Source: JAZDRH01 sp047470865
GTDB lineage: Bacteria > Pseudomonadota > Gammaproteobacteria > Pseudomonadales > Pseudomonadaceae
Direction of reading: 5' to 3'
DNA: 64,000 nt
NCBI RefSeq assembly: GCF_047470865.1
Contig: NZ_JAZDRH010000005.1
Coordinates: 1 to 64,000 of the forward strand
This document shows positions 40,297-49,353 of this stretch, piece by piece. The notes beneath the pieces are model-generated. The model saw only the letters and a list, made by a program, of their open reading frames with translations. It made no database searches and was not told where the DNA came from. How positions within the stretch are numbered: position 1 is the first letter of the stretch; each line of letters starts with the position of its first letter. The position numbers were made by a program, and so were the translations under genes.

Positions 40297-41074
40297 ACTT
40301 AACTTAGCCTGCGGCTTTGCTCTAGCCTGTCTTTTATCTTTTACAGCTGTTGCTAGCGCCAATACGCCTAACATTGATGCTGATGGTTATAAAAACCCAT
40401 TGGATCGGCTCACCTTTGTGCCAGAAGGTGAGCATGATGAATTTGTTGCCTCTACTATAGATGCACTTAATGTATATGATCCTTTTGAAAACATTAACCG
40501 GCGCACCTATCAATTTAACTATCGTTTTGACCAATATGTTTATCTGCCTATTGTGCGTGGCTATCGCTATGTTACGCCAAAGCCGGTGCGCAAAGGTATT
40601 CAGAACTTCACCAGCAATTTACGTGAAATTCCAACTTTCTTTAATAGTGTTGCTCAATTTAAAGGGCGTAAAGCTGGCATCACCACTGCGCGTTTTATGT
40701 TTAATACTGTTTTTGGTGTCTTTGGTATTTGGGATCCAGCAACCAAAATGGGGTTAGAACAGCAAAGTGCCGACTTTGGACAAACACTGGCTTTCTATGG
40801 TGTGCCTAACGGTCCTTATATCATTATTCCATTTATGGGACCGTCGAATGTACGTGACGGTCTTGGGTTATATGTAGACTTTGAAATCAGTGCTGCTGTG
40901 GATGCCTTTAATAATGCCAGCGCTTCTAATCGCCATTTAGAATTATGGGGATTACGTGCTATTAACATTCGCGACAGCATTGATATGGCTTACGGTAAGC
41001 TCAACTCCCCCTTTGAATATGAAGCGGTGCGTTATATCTACACTAAAGCACGTGAAGTACAAACAGCCGAGTAA
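40289..41074 (+). CDS. mlaA: MlaA/VacJ outer-membrane lipid-asymmetry protein
   Basis: A 261-residue MlaA that removes phospholipids from the outer leaflet with the OmpC-MlaFEDB system. Signals: YDPFENINRRTYQFNYRFD, the family hallmark, then LREIPTFFNSVAQFKG and GVFGIWDPATKMGL. The start is GTG 40289, preceded by CTGGAG, giving a short signal peptide (CGFALACLLSFTAVASA). The lipobox is not typical: a Cys occurs at residue 7 in LACG. It shares 8 bases with the hydrolase gene. The patatin gene converges 2 bases after. Confidence 0.9.
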   Translation: MTKLNLACGFALACLLSFTAVASANTPNIDADGYKNPLDRLTFVPEGEHDEFVASTIDALNVYDPFENINRRTYQFNYRFDQYVYLPIVRGYRYVTPKPVRKGIQNFTSNLREIPTFFNSVAQFKGRKAGITTARFMFNTVFGVFGIWDPATKMGLEQQSADFGQTLAFYGVPNGPYIIIPFMGPSNVRDGLGLYVDFEISAAVDAFNNASASNRHLELWGLRAINIRDSIDMAYGKLNSPFEYEAVRYIYTKAREVQTAE

Positions 41075-41076
41075 GC

Positions 41077-42195
41077 TTAAATCGCTAAAAATTTCAAGAT
41101 GCGCTCTTTCTGCGCCAGCGCATCTTGATAACCCAATGCTAAAAGCTCATTACAGTATTCAGGGTGAAATAATAAATAACTTAGCACCCCACCACTTTTA
41201 GCTGACATAGCGCCTGAACCACGTAAGAATGGTTTAAGTGCATTAGGCAAAGCTTTGCGATATTTGCTGGCAATAAGATCTACATCTTGGCTGGGCGAAA
41301 CCACACAGACATCAACATGTTTAACACTGCGTATATGCTCTTGCTCTCGTAACAACGGCACATATTGATTCACGCGATATAACCGCTCTAAATCTTCACT
41401 AAGATGATCATCAAAAGTACTGGTTAGCAAATTAGCTGCAATATTGGACAAATTCGGCTGCCCTGCAATCAATGTACTTTGAGTATTTTTTGTAGGATTA
41501 CCAAGGGCAATAACTAGTACTTTTTCGGCACCTAAATGCAAGGCCGGGCTAATGGGTGAAGATTGTCGCACAGCTCCATCCGCATAATAGCCATCATCTA
41601 ATTGCACAGGTGCAAACAACAAGGGAATTGATGCACTAGCATACACATGCGCTAAGGTTAAATGAGTACGCACCCCTGCTCGGCGAAAACGTTGCCAGTT
41701 ATTGATGGTTAAATGACTTTGAAAAAAAGTGATTGACTGATTTGAGGCATAACTAAAAGCAGTAATTGCCAGTGATTCAATAACTTTATTGGTTAATACA
41801 GCTTGTATTTTTTCAAAATCAATTTCTTGCTTTAAGAGTTCGTATAATGGCGAACTATCTAGCAAAGCTGGTGGTTTTTTTGCTTTACCAAAACCAAGCA
41901 AATGGCGCAAGGTAAACTGCCCTGCTTGGCACATAACTCCCCGCCAATCACTACGGTAAACATTTGCAAACTGATAATGCTGCCAAGAAGCATAGAGTTG
42001 ATCACAAGCAGCAGCATAGTTTTGCGCGCCTTGTACAACTCCCATCGCGTTTAATGCGCCCGCCGATGTACCTACCACAATAGGAAACGGACAAGTCGCA
42101 TTAACGGGTAAAAGCCCCGCAATAGCACGTAGCACGCCTGCCTGATAAGCTGCGCGTGCACCACCGCCAGATAACACTAAACCAACCTTGGCCAT
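41077..42195 (-). CDS. Patatin-like phospholipase
   Basis: A 372-residue cytoplasmic patatin. The oxyanion loop SGGGARAAYQ (residues 9-18), nucleophile GTSAG (S44) and the Asp of YADGAVRQ (about residue 209) complete the dyad. Such enzymes release fatty acids from phospholipids. It is probably cotranscribed with the acyltransferase gene 11 bases upstream, and converges on mlaA, so three neighbours act on membrane lipids. Confidence 0.9.
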   Translation of the reverse strand: MAKVGLVLSGGGARAAYQAGVLRAIAGLLPVNATCPFPIVVGTSAGALNAMGVVQGAQNYAAACDQLYASWQHYQFANVYRSDWRGVMCQAGQFTLRHLLGFGKAKKPPALLDSSPLYELLKQEIDFEKIQAVLTNKVIESLAITAFSYASNQSITFFQSHLTINNWQRFRRAGVRTHLTLAHVYASASIPLLFAPVQLDDGYYADGAVRQSSPISPALHLGAEKVLVIALGNPTKNTQSTLIAGQPNLSNIAANLLTSTFDDHLSEDLERLYRVNQYVPLLREQEHIRSVKHVDVCVVSPSQDVDLIASKYRKALPNALKPFLRGSGAMSAKSGGVLSYLLFHPEYCNELLALGYQDALAQKERILKFLAI

Positions 42196-42206
42196 ATACT
42201 ATTATC

Positions 42207-43127
42207 CTAATAAAGTTTTGCTTGTCCTTCTGGGCGTGATTTAAAACGACGATGCGCCCATAAATATTGCTCCGGCTGGCTATTAATGGCCTGTTCAACC
42301 CATTGATTAATACGTAAACAGTCCTCATATTCATTCTCTGTTGGAAAATCTTCCACCGGCGCATGAATTGTTATTTGATAACCCTGAGCCCTAGGCAAGC
42401 GTACTTGTGTCATAGGCACAACTAAAGCACGACCTAAGCGCGAAAACTTGCTAGTGGCTGTTACCGTAGCCGCTTGAATGCCAAATAGAGGAACAAAAAT
42501 GCCCTGCTTAATGCCATAATCTTGATCAGGTGCGTACCAAATGGCACGACCTTGGCGTAATTGTTTAAGCATACCTCGCACGTCTTCACGCTCTAAAGCA
42601 ATGGAGTCTAAGTTATGACGCTCACGCCCACGGCGCTGCACATAATCAAAAACAGGATTTTTATGCTGACGATACATACCATCAATTGTTTGTCGTTGAC
42701 CTACAAGTGCTGCGCCAATTTCCAAGGTAGTAAAATGAATAGCCGTTAAGATAACCCCTTTCCCTTCGGCTTGAGCTTTTTGTAAATGCTCCAGTCCTTC
42801 AATATGGGCCAATTTAGCCAAACGTGCTTTTGGCCACCACCAACTCATGGCCATTTCAAAAAAAGCAATTCCCATTGAAGCAAAATTAGCTTTCACTAAA
42901 GCCTTGCGTTGGGCAAAGGTCAAGTTCGGATAACAAAGCTCAAGATTACGTTGCACAATATGCCGGCGCTGGCTGGCAACATAATACATCACACATCCTA
43001 GAATACGGCCTAAGCATAATAAAACAGCATAAGGTAGTAGTGAAATTAAGAATAAAAAGCCTAAACCTAACCAGGTTAGCCAGTATTTAGGATGTAAAAA
43101 AGCTTGCTGAAACTGCACTCGTTGCAT
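42207..43127 (-). CDS. Lipid A late acyltransferase (LpxL/HtrB family)
   Basis: A 306-residue inner-membrane acyltransferase that adds a secondary acyl chain to lipid A. An N-terminal membrane segment lies at about 15-40 (LTWLGLGFLFLISLLPYAVL). The HX4E motif is HFTTLE (H131, E136). DGMYRQHKNPVFD and AIWYAPDQDYG are family blocks. It stands back to back with minC, an arrangement shared with Pseudomonas. LpxL or LpxM specificity cannot be told from sequence. Confidence 0.9.
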   Translation of the reverse strand: MQRVQFQQAFLHPKYWLTWLGLGFLFLISLLPYAVLLCLGRILGCVMYYVASQRRHIVQRNLELCYPNLTFAQRKALVKANFASMGIAFFEMAMSWWWPKARLAKLAHIEGLEHLQKAQAEGKGVILTAIHFTTLEIGAALVGQRQTIDGMYRQHKNPVFDYVQRRGRERHNLDSIALEREDVRGMLKQLRQGRAIWYAPDQDYGIKQGIFVPLFGIQAATVTATSKFSRLGRALVVPMTQVRLPRAQGYQITIHAPVEDFPTENEYEDCLRINQWVEQAINSQPEQYLWAHRRFKSRPEGQAKLY

Positions 43128-43231
43128 AACTAGATTCCAAATGCATAAAAATAAATAGTTTACAATGGTAAACAGTTTAATAGACTGTCATGCTGTAAAT
43201 TGCCATGTTGTTTAAGTTTATTGAGATTTTC

Positions 43232-43987
43232 ATGAAACCTTCAGACCTAACCTCAAATACTGCTGTTTTTCAATTTAAAGGTAGCACTTTAACAATTACT
43301 GTACTCGAACTCATAGAGCCTGACCTAGTCGCACTTAAACAACAACTTGCAGAAAAAGTTAAGCAAGCGCCTAATCTATTCAATAATACCCCTTTGATTT
43401 TAGCATTAGATAAACTTGCTAACCCTGATATTACACTTGATCTTAATGCCATTGTCAGCCTTTGCCGCGAGTTTAGCCTATTCACTGTAGCTATTCGCTC
43501 GCAACGTGAACAAGATAGTAACGCAGCACAACACTTATATCTTCCTGTTATCAATGCAGGCCAAGAAAAAGAGCGCGCTACAGCGGTTAGTCAATTGCAA
43601 AAGCCAAAAGAAAATAATATTTCCATAACAGAAACTAAAGAAAGCTCAATATTGCATAAAAGCGCCAAAGTAATTCGCCAACCTGTGCGAAGTGGTCAAC
43701 AAATAGTGGCAAAGAACTGTGATCTAATTGTAATGTCTAGTGTTAGCGCTGGTGCGGAACTATTATCTGATGGCAACATCCATGTATATGGTGCTTTACG
43801 TGGGCGAGCTTTAGCAGGATTAAGCGGCGACACCTCGGCTGGCGTTTACTGCCAGCAAATGGCTGCTGAGTTAATATCTATAGCTGGCCAATATAAAGTA
43901 GCTGAAGATTTACGTCGTTCTCCACTGTGGGAAAAGGCTTGTTTCATTATGCTTGAGGATGATCAGTTGATCATCAATGAGCTTTAA
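43232..43987 (+). CDS. minC: Septum-site inhibitor MinC
   Basis: A 251-residue FtsZ inhibitor. The N-domain is VFQFKGSTLTITVLEL ... and the C-terminal beta-helix that binds MinD and FtsZ includes IVAKNCDLIVMSSVSAGAEL and GALRGRALAGLSGDTSAGVYC. ATG 43232 matches the family start; an earlier ATG (43205) would add nine residues. First gene of minCDE. Confidence 0.95.
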   Translation: MKPSDLTSNTAVFQFKGSTLTITVLELIEPDLVALKQQLAEKVKQAPNLFNNTPLILALDKLANPDITLDLNAIVSLCREFSLFTVAIRSQREQDSNAAQHLYLPVINAGQEKERATAVSQLQKPKENNISITETKESSILHKSAKVIRQPVRSGQQIVAKNCDLIVMSSVSAGAELLSDGNIHVYGALRGRALAGLSGDTSAGVYCQQMAAELISIAGQYKVAEDLRRSPLWEKACFIMLEDDQLIINEL

Positions 43988-44045
43988 ATCATACTTTATC
44001 TATTGATTTTTTAAATTTTACTTTTTTTCATTTAAGGTGATCCAC

Positions 44046-44861
44046 TTGGGCAAGATTCTCGTTGTGACCTCTGGAAAAGGTGGCGTAGGCAAAACAACTA
44101 CTAGCGCAGCGATTGGCACAGGTCTAGCGCTACGTGGTCATAAAACGGTATTAGTCGACTTTGATGTTGGGTTACGCAACCTTGACTTAATTATGGGCTG
44201 TGAGCGCCGTGTCGTATATGACTTCATTAATGTGATCAATGGTGATGCCACGCTTAATCAAGCCTTGATTAAAGACAAACGCATTGAAAACCTTTATGTG
44301 CTTGCCGCCAGCCAGACACGTGATAAAGATGCGCTCACTCCCGAAGGCGTTGAAAAAGTTATCACTGAGCTAGCAGAGCAATTTGACTTTGTCTTGTGTG
44401 ACTCGCCGGCGGGTATTGAGAAAGGCGCAGAAATGGCCATGTTCCTTGCTGACGAAGCCATTGTGGTAACCAACCCTGAAGTTTCTTCTGTGCGCGACTC
44501 AGATCGCATGCTAGGCTTACTGGCAAGCAAATCAAAACGAGCCAAAGAAGGCCGCGAGCCTATAGTTGAACACCTACTACTCACACGCTATAGCCCCGAG
44601 CGCGTAGCTAAAGGCGAAATGCTCAGTGTAGATGATGTTGAAGAAATTCTTTCTATTCCTATGATTGGTGTAGTACCAGAATCACAAGCCGTACTTAAAG
44701 CGTCGAACCAGGGTATTCCTGTTATTTTGGATGAGCAAAGCGATGCGGGGCAAGCCTATAGCGACTCGGTTGATCGTTTATTAGGTAAAGACATTCCTCA
44801 TCGCTTCCTAGAAGTACAGAAAAAAGGCTTCTTTAAGCGTATTTTTGGAGGTAAAGAGTGA
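44046..44861 (+). CDS. minD: Septum-site ATPase MinD
   Basis: A 271-residue ParA-type ATPase that oscillates on the membrane with MinE and carries MinC. Deviant Walker A KGGVGKTT (residues 11-18), DFDVGLRNLDLIMG and a C-terminal amphipathic helix (KKGFFKRIFGG). A TTG start at 44046 is proposed: AAGGTGAT stands 4 bases before it and the product matches family length and N-terminus (MGKILVVTSG). A GTG at 44037 would add three residues. Confidence 0.95.
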   Translation: MGKILVVTSGKGGVGKTTTSAAIGTGLALRGHKTVLVDFDVGLRNLDLIMGCERRVVYDFINVINGDATLNQALIKDKRIENLYVLAASQTRDKDALTPEGVEKVITELAEQFDFVLCDSPAGIEKGAEMAMFLADEAIVVTNPEVSSVRDSDRMLGLLASKSKRAKEGREPIVEHLLLTRYSPERVAKGEMLSVDDVEEILSIPMIGVVPESQAVLKASNQGIPVILDEQSDAGQAYSDSVDRLLGKDIPHRFLEVQKKGFFKRIFGGKE

Positions 44862-45112
44862 GCATTTTAGACTTCCTACGATCGCGTAAGAAGCAACCTA
44901 CTGCCTCTATTGCTAAAGAGCGCCTACAAATTATTGTGGCGCACGAACGAGGCAAGCGCGGTCAGCCTGATTATTTACCTGCGCTACAAAAGGAATTAGT
45001 AGAAGTCATTCGTAAATACGTCAATATTGATAACGAACAAGTGCAAGTTTCATTGGAAGATCAAGACAGTTGCTCTATTTTAGAACTCAATATTACCTTA
45101 CCTGATAGGTAA
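44858..45112 (+). CDS. minE: Cell-division topological factor MinE
   Basis: An 84-residue protein. Residues 1-30 include the MinD-activating and membrane-binding part (MSILDFLRSRKKQ, AKERLQIIVAHERG). The rest is the dimer domain (PDYLPALQKELVEVIRKYVN). It overlaps minD by 4 bases, and a terminator follows. Confidence 0.96.
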   Translation: MSILDFLRSRKKQPTASIAKERLQIIVAHERGKRGQPDYLPALQKELVEVIRKYVNIDNEQVQVSLEDQDSCSILELNITLPDR

Positions 45113-45132
45113 GTAATTAAGTTCTTTCAAGT

Positions 45133-45158
45133 AAAGGCGATAGCTTATCGCCTTTATT
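45133..45158 (+). terminator. Terminator of minCDE
   Basis: AAAGGCGATA and TATCGCCTTT pair over 10 bp with a GCT loop, followed by ATT. T-run is short. Confidence 0.75.
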
Positions 45159-45313
45159 GCTTCATACAGCAAAGCATATAACTACAATAGCCGCTGCGCA
45201 CTCATCAGTAACTAGCTAAACTTTCCATCTAGCAACACTTACCCTATAAACTCAATACAGGCTAAAATGCCGCCTGAGCTATTTTGCTGTTTATTTTATT
45301 GTGGAAAGCCCTA

Positions 45314-45946
45314 ATGCCGTTATCGAATATCGAAATTATTTATCAAGATCAGCATATCTTAATTGTTAACAAACCTAGCCTGCTACTGTCTGTACCAGGA
45401 CGCGCTGAAGACAACAAAGACTGTTTGGTTACTCGATTAAACGATAACGGCTACCCAGAAGCACGCATTGTCCATCGGTTAGATTGGGAAACATCCGGAA
45501 TTTTAGTACTCGCGCGTGATGCCGACAGCCACCGTGAACTTTCTCGCCAGTTTCATGATCGTGAAACAGATAAAGGCTATACTGCGCTTTGCTGGGGGCA
45601 ACCAAAGGATGAGGGCCGTATAGAGCTACCTTTGCGATATGATCCACCGAACAAACCACGGCATATTGTCGACCATGAGCAAGGCAAGCACGCATTAACG
45701 TTCTGGAAAGTGATAGAACGTCAAGATAGTTTTTGTCGCGTTGAGCTAACCCCTTACACTGGCAGATCACACCAGCTGCGCGTCCATATGCTAGCTATTG
45801 GACACCCGTTATTAGGTGATCAACTCTATGCTCAGGGTGATGCATTACAAGCGGCTGAGCGCTTATGTTTGCATGCTAGCATGCTCGCATTAACTCACCC
45901 AGCCACTGGCGAGCCTATGCGTTTTGAGTCTCCCGCTCCTTTCTAA
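45314..45946 (+). CDS. rluA: Pseudouridine synthase RluA
   Basis: A 210-residue RNA pseudouridine synthase. The catalytic Asp is in RIVHRLDWETSG. Further blocks are LTPYTGRSHQLRVHMLAIGH and LLGDQLYA. The short form without S4 domain fits RluA, which modifies 23S rRNA U746 and tRNA U32. ATG 45314 matches the RluA start. Position after minE is conserved in Pseudomonas. Confidence 0.9.
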   Translation: MPLSNIEIIYQDQHILIVNKPSLLLSVPGRAEDNKDCLVTRLNDNGYPEARIVHRLDWETSGILVLARDADSHRELSRQFHDRETDKGYTALCWGQPKDEGRIELPLRYDPPNKPRHIVDHEQGKHALTFWKVIERQDSFCRVELTPYTGRSHQLRVHMLAIGHPLLGDQLYAQGDALQAAERLCLHASMLALTHPATGEPMRFESPAPF

Positions 45947-46037
45947 TAAGAAGCTAATACAAATTGTTTAACTTAGCGCATAGAACTTTGAAATGGCTTT
46001 AAGCTAAAGTGCACAGAATTTCTAACTAGGTACAGCT

Positions 46038-46997
46038 ATGTCTTCTCGTGATGCGTTTATGGCGTTACGCCGTTATCTACAGCAACATATTCTTGGGCAA
46101 GAAACTCTTGTTGAGCGCTTGCTGATTGCCTTATTGGCAGATGGTCACTTGCTAGTAGAAGGCGTACCGGGTTTAGCCAAAACCAAAGCTATTGTAGCCC
46201 TTGCAGAAGGCCTAGACGCTTCGTTTCAACGCATCCAGTTTACGCCAGACTTATTACCTGCCGATATTACAGGAAGCGATATTTATCGCCCCGCTCAGGG
46301 TACTTTCGAGTTTCAAGCTGGGCCTATTTTCCATAACTTGATTCTGGCTGATGAAATCAACCGTGCCCCTGCCAAGGTACAGTCTGCCTTATTAGAAGCT
46401 ATGGCTGAACAGCAGGTTAGTGTTGGCCAAAACAGCTATGCTCTACCTGAAATATTTTTGGTAATGGCAACCCAAAACCCCATTGAACAAGAAGGTACCT
46501 ACCCTCTACCCGAGGCGCAGACTGATCGTTTCTTACTTAAGGTGAATGTAGATTACCCAGATGCAGCTACCGAGCGTAAAATTTTACAACTCACCCGCCA
46601 ACAAGCATTACAGTTAGAAATTGCAGAATCGCCACAGATTTCTTGCGATACCCTAGTGCAAGCCCGTCAAGAAATATGGCAAATCCATGTAGCCAGTGCG
46701 ATTGAGGAGTACATTGTTCAATTAATCATCGCCACACGTTCACCTGAAAAATTCAATGCACAACTGGCACAATGGTTAAGTTATGGCGCAAGCCCACGTG
46801 GCACTATAGCCTTAGAACGTTGTGCTCGCGCTCATGCATGGCTGGCAGGCCGCGATTTTGTTACGCCTGAAGATGTGCAAGCATTACTCTTTGATGTATT
46901 GCGCCATAGAGTCATCTTATCTTTTGAAGCCCATGCCCAAGGCGTCAATGTAGATAATGTACTCCAAATGATTATAGATAGCGTACCGGTTACCTAA
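46038..46997 (+). CDS. MoxR-type AAA+ ATPase
   Basis: A 319-residue MoxR ATPase. Walker A GVPGLAKTK (residues 42-50), Walker B LILADEINRAP (about 104-114), and sensor ATQNPIEQEGTYPLPEAQTD. MoxR proteins act as chaperones with VWA proteins, here the five genes downstream (DUF58, DUF4381, BatA, BatB/C, BatD). It is the first gene of this operon; the next starts 1 base later. Confidence 0.93.
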   Translation: MSSRDAFMALRRYLQQHILGQETLVERLLIALLADGHLLVEGVPGLAKTKAIVALAEGLDASFQRIQFTPDLLPADITGSDIYRPAQGTFEFQAGPIFHNLILADEINRAPAKVQSALLEAMAEQQVSVGQNSYALPEIFLVMATQNPIEQEGTYPLPEAQTDRFLLKVNVDYPDAATERKILQLTRQQALQLEIAESPQISCDTLVQARQEIWQIHVASAIEEYIVQLIIATRSPEKFNAQLAQWLSYGASPRGTIALERCARAHAWLAGRDFVTPEDVQALLFDVLRHRVILSFEAHAQGVNVDNVLQMIIDSVPVT

Positions 46998-46998
46998 T

Positions 46999-47910
46999 AT
47001 GCCTAAGGCGCGTACTTCTGTCTCATTAGATGAGTTACTTGAACTAAGACATCAAGCACATAAGCTTATGCTACTACAACGCTCACTACCGTTACATAGC
47101 CGGATGGGCAAGCACAGAGCACGTTTACGTGGTCGCGGCATGGAGTTTGATCAAGTACGTATTTATCAACAGGGAGATGATGTGCGCAGTATTGATTGGC
47201 GTGTAACTGCTCGCACAGGCGAACCCTATACTAAAATTTATCAAGAAGAACGTGAGCGCCCTGTTTTTATTCTTGTTGAGCAAAGCAACGCCTTATTCTA
47301 CGGCTCAAGTCTGCAATTTAAATCCGTGGTTGCCGCCGAAGCAGCAGCACTGTGCGCTTGGTCTGTCGCTTTACACAAAGACCATGTGGGCGGTTTTATT
47401 TTTAGCGCTGAGCGTAGTCTGCCTATTAAGCCTAAGCGCGGGCAAAATCATGCATTGCATTTTTTAGCCCAACTTGCCTCAGCCAACCAACAGCTAAGCC
47501 TAAGTGATTCTGCTGCAAAGGCTAACTTAGAAGAAATCTTACGCCAACTGCTCTACAGCACCCATGCACGAGGTATCGCTATTATTATCTGCGATCTCAA
47601 ACAATTAACTACAGCCGCCTCTAGTTTATTAACCGCCCTTTCGCGACATTTAGAACTTATTTTAATGCCTATTAGCGATCCTCTGGATTGGGTTATTCCC
47701 TCGGGTGAAGATTTATATTTCGGGCAAAAAGATACCTTAGTGCGTGTCTCCTCGTTCTCACATAATGTGCGCCAACAGTGGTTAAAAATCGCACAAGGTT
47801 ACCAAGATCAATGGCAGTCTTTAGCAGAAACGCTTAATTGTGCGTTAATTCCTTTAAGCACAAGCAAAGCCGTTAATGATCAACTGGAGTCGGTGTTATG
47901 CCAGAACTAG
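46999..47910 (+). CDS. DUF58 protein of the MoxR-Bat operon
   Basis: A 303-residue DUF58 protein with HRARLRGRGMEFDQVRIYQQ and GDDVRSIDWRVTARTGEPY as signature, followed by a VWA-like fold without full metal motif (ILVEQSNALF). No membrane segment is seen. DUF58 proteins accompany MoxR ATPases. It overlaps the next gene by 13 bases. Confidence 0.92.
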   Translation: MPKARTSVSLDELLELRHQAHKLMLLQRSLPLHSRMGKHRARLRGRGMEFDQVRIYQQGDDVRSIDWRVTARTGEPYTKIYQEERERPVFILVEQSNALFYGSSLQFKSVVAAEAAALCAWSVALHKDHVGGFIFSAERSLPIKPKRGQNHALHFLAQLASANQQLSLSDSAAKANLEEILRQLLYSTHARGIAIIICDLKQLTTAASSLLTALSRHLELILMPISDPLDWVIPSGEDLYFGQKDTLVRVSSFSHNVRQQWLKIAQGYQDQWQSLAETLNCALIPLSTSKAVNDQLESVLCQN

Positions 47911-48377
47911 TGCTTGAGCCATTAATATTGCCTAGCTACATCGACAGTTGGCAGCCTGCTATAGGTTGGTGGATAGCCTTAACTGCATTATTAATTGGAC
48001 TCTTGTTTGGCCTTTCTAAATTTAATAAAAATACCAACTTAGTTGTAGCTCCTACACCACTAACTGCACGCGAAGAAGCCTTACAAGCACTCAAGTTATT
48101 GCAACGCCCTTACAATGAACAACCTGCAATGGAATGGCTACAACAACTTAACCAACTACTTAAACGCCTGTGCGTAGCAAACTACCCTAACGCCAATGTA
48201 CAAACATTAACGGGAAAGGACTGGTTAGTTTTTTTAGATAGCCGTTGCACGGCAGCTGGTTTATCGCGCTGGATGGTTTTAGTAGACGGTATTTATCGAC
48301 CAACTTGCACCTTATCAAATAAAGCCATTGATGAGCTTAATCAGGCGATTAGTATTTGGATTGAGCGCCATGTTTAG
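47898..48377 (+). CDS. DUF4381 membrane protein
   Basis: A 159-residue protein with one membrane helix at about 22-40 (IGWWIALTALLIGLLFGLS) and a cytoplasmic helical domain (LQQLNQLLKRLCVANYPNAN, TGKDWLVFLDSRC), typical of DUF4381. The start overlaps the DUF58 gene and the end overlaps batA by 8 bases. Role within the MoxR-VWA complex is unknown. Confidence 0.9.
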   Translation: MPELVLEPLILPSYIDSWQPAIGWWIALTALLIGLLFGLSKFNKNTNLVVAPTPLTAREEALQALKLLQRPYNEQPAMEWLQQLNQLLKRLCVANYPNANVQTLTGKDWLVFLDSRCTAAGLSRWMVLVDGIYRPTCTLSNKAIDELNQAISIWIERHV

Positions 48378-49353
48378 TCTTGCTTGGCCTTGGTTGCTAC
48401 TACTATTTCCGCTACCTTGGATTCTAAGACGTAGCTTGCCAGCCACAAAAAGCCAAGCGCGCTATATTCAAGTACCTTTTACAGAACAACTTCAACAACT
48501 GACTGAAGCTTTCCCTACTCCTTGGTATCAGCGAACGCGCAGCTATTTTTTACCCATTTTAGTCTGGTGTTTTTTACTAGCCGCCGCTGTGCGCCCTCAA
48601 ATTATTAGTCAACCAGAGCAGTTTCCCAGTAATGGCAGAGACTTTCTTATTTTGCTCGACGTTTCGAGCTCCATGCAAATGGAAGATAGTGAATTAGATG
48701 GCGTTATGGTTTCGCGTCTAGCGCTTGTACAAAACAAGTTAAGTACTCTTATTAAGCAGCGTACAGGTGATCGTTTTGGTTTAATTTTGTTCGGTTCTAA
48801 TGCCTATGTGCAGGCGCCACTTACATTAGATCAGAGTAGTGTGATCTTCTGGCTCAATGATGCAGTACCAGGTATTGCTGGCAAAAATACGGCTATGGGC
48901 GATGCTATTGGTTTAGCTATCAAGCGTTTACAAGAACAAGAGGCTAAGCAACGTGTTGCTATTTTAGTCACTGATGGTGCGAACAACTCAGGCGTTATGC
49001 ACCCATTAGCTGCTGCTAAATTAGCGGCAAATTTAAATATTAAAATTTACACCCTAGGCGTGGGCACGCCACAGGCTGCCGAAGACGACAACCCATTAGA
49101 CTTAGACTTTGATCAAGAAACACTCGAAAAAATTGCGGCAATGACAGGCGCCATTTATAGCCACGTAGCCGATGATTTAAGCTTCAATCATTTCTTAGGT
49201 TTGCTAGACGCGCATTACCCCCATGAACAGCCGCAGCAATGGCGAGCCACTATAAAAGAGCTGTTTCCTTATCCCTTAGCTGTTGCCTTTGTTTTAAGCC
49301 TACTTTTAAGCTTACAGCGCATACGTTTAGCCCAAGGAGCGCAGGATGTTTAA
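48370..49353 (+). CDS. batA: VWA-domain membrane protein BatA
   Basis: A 327-residue protein with membrane helices at about 3-20, 59-73 and 298-315. The VWA domain has an intact metal motif DVSSSM (D97, S99, S101), then TGDRFGLILFGSNAYVQAPL and VAILVTDGANNSG. Start ATG 48370 is inside the previous gene; an upstream in-frame ATG would lengthen the overlap. Bat proteins are linked to aerotolerance or envelope stress. Confidence 0.92.
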   Translation: MFSLAWPWLLLLFPLPWILRRSLPATKSQARYIQVPFTEQLQQLTEAFPTPWYQRTRSYFLPILVWCFLLAAAVRPQIISQPEQFPSNGRDFLILLDVSSSMQMEDSELDGVMVSRLALVQNKLSTLIKQRTGDRFGLILFGSNAYVQAPLTLDQSSVIFWLNDAVPGIAGKNTAMGDAIGLAIKRLQEQEAKQRVAILVTDGANNSGVMHPLAAAKLAANLNIKIYTLGVGTPQAAEDDNPLDLDFDQETLEKIAAMTGAIYSHVADDLSFNHFLGLLDAHYPHEQPQQWRATIKELFPYPLAVAFVLSLLLSLQRIRLAQGAQDV

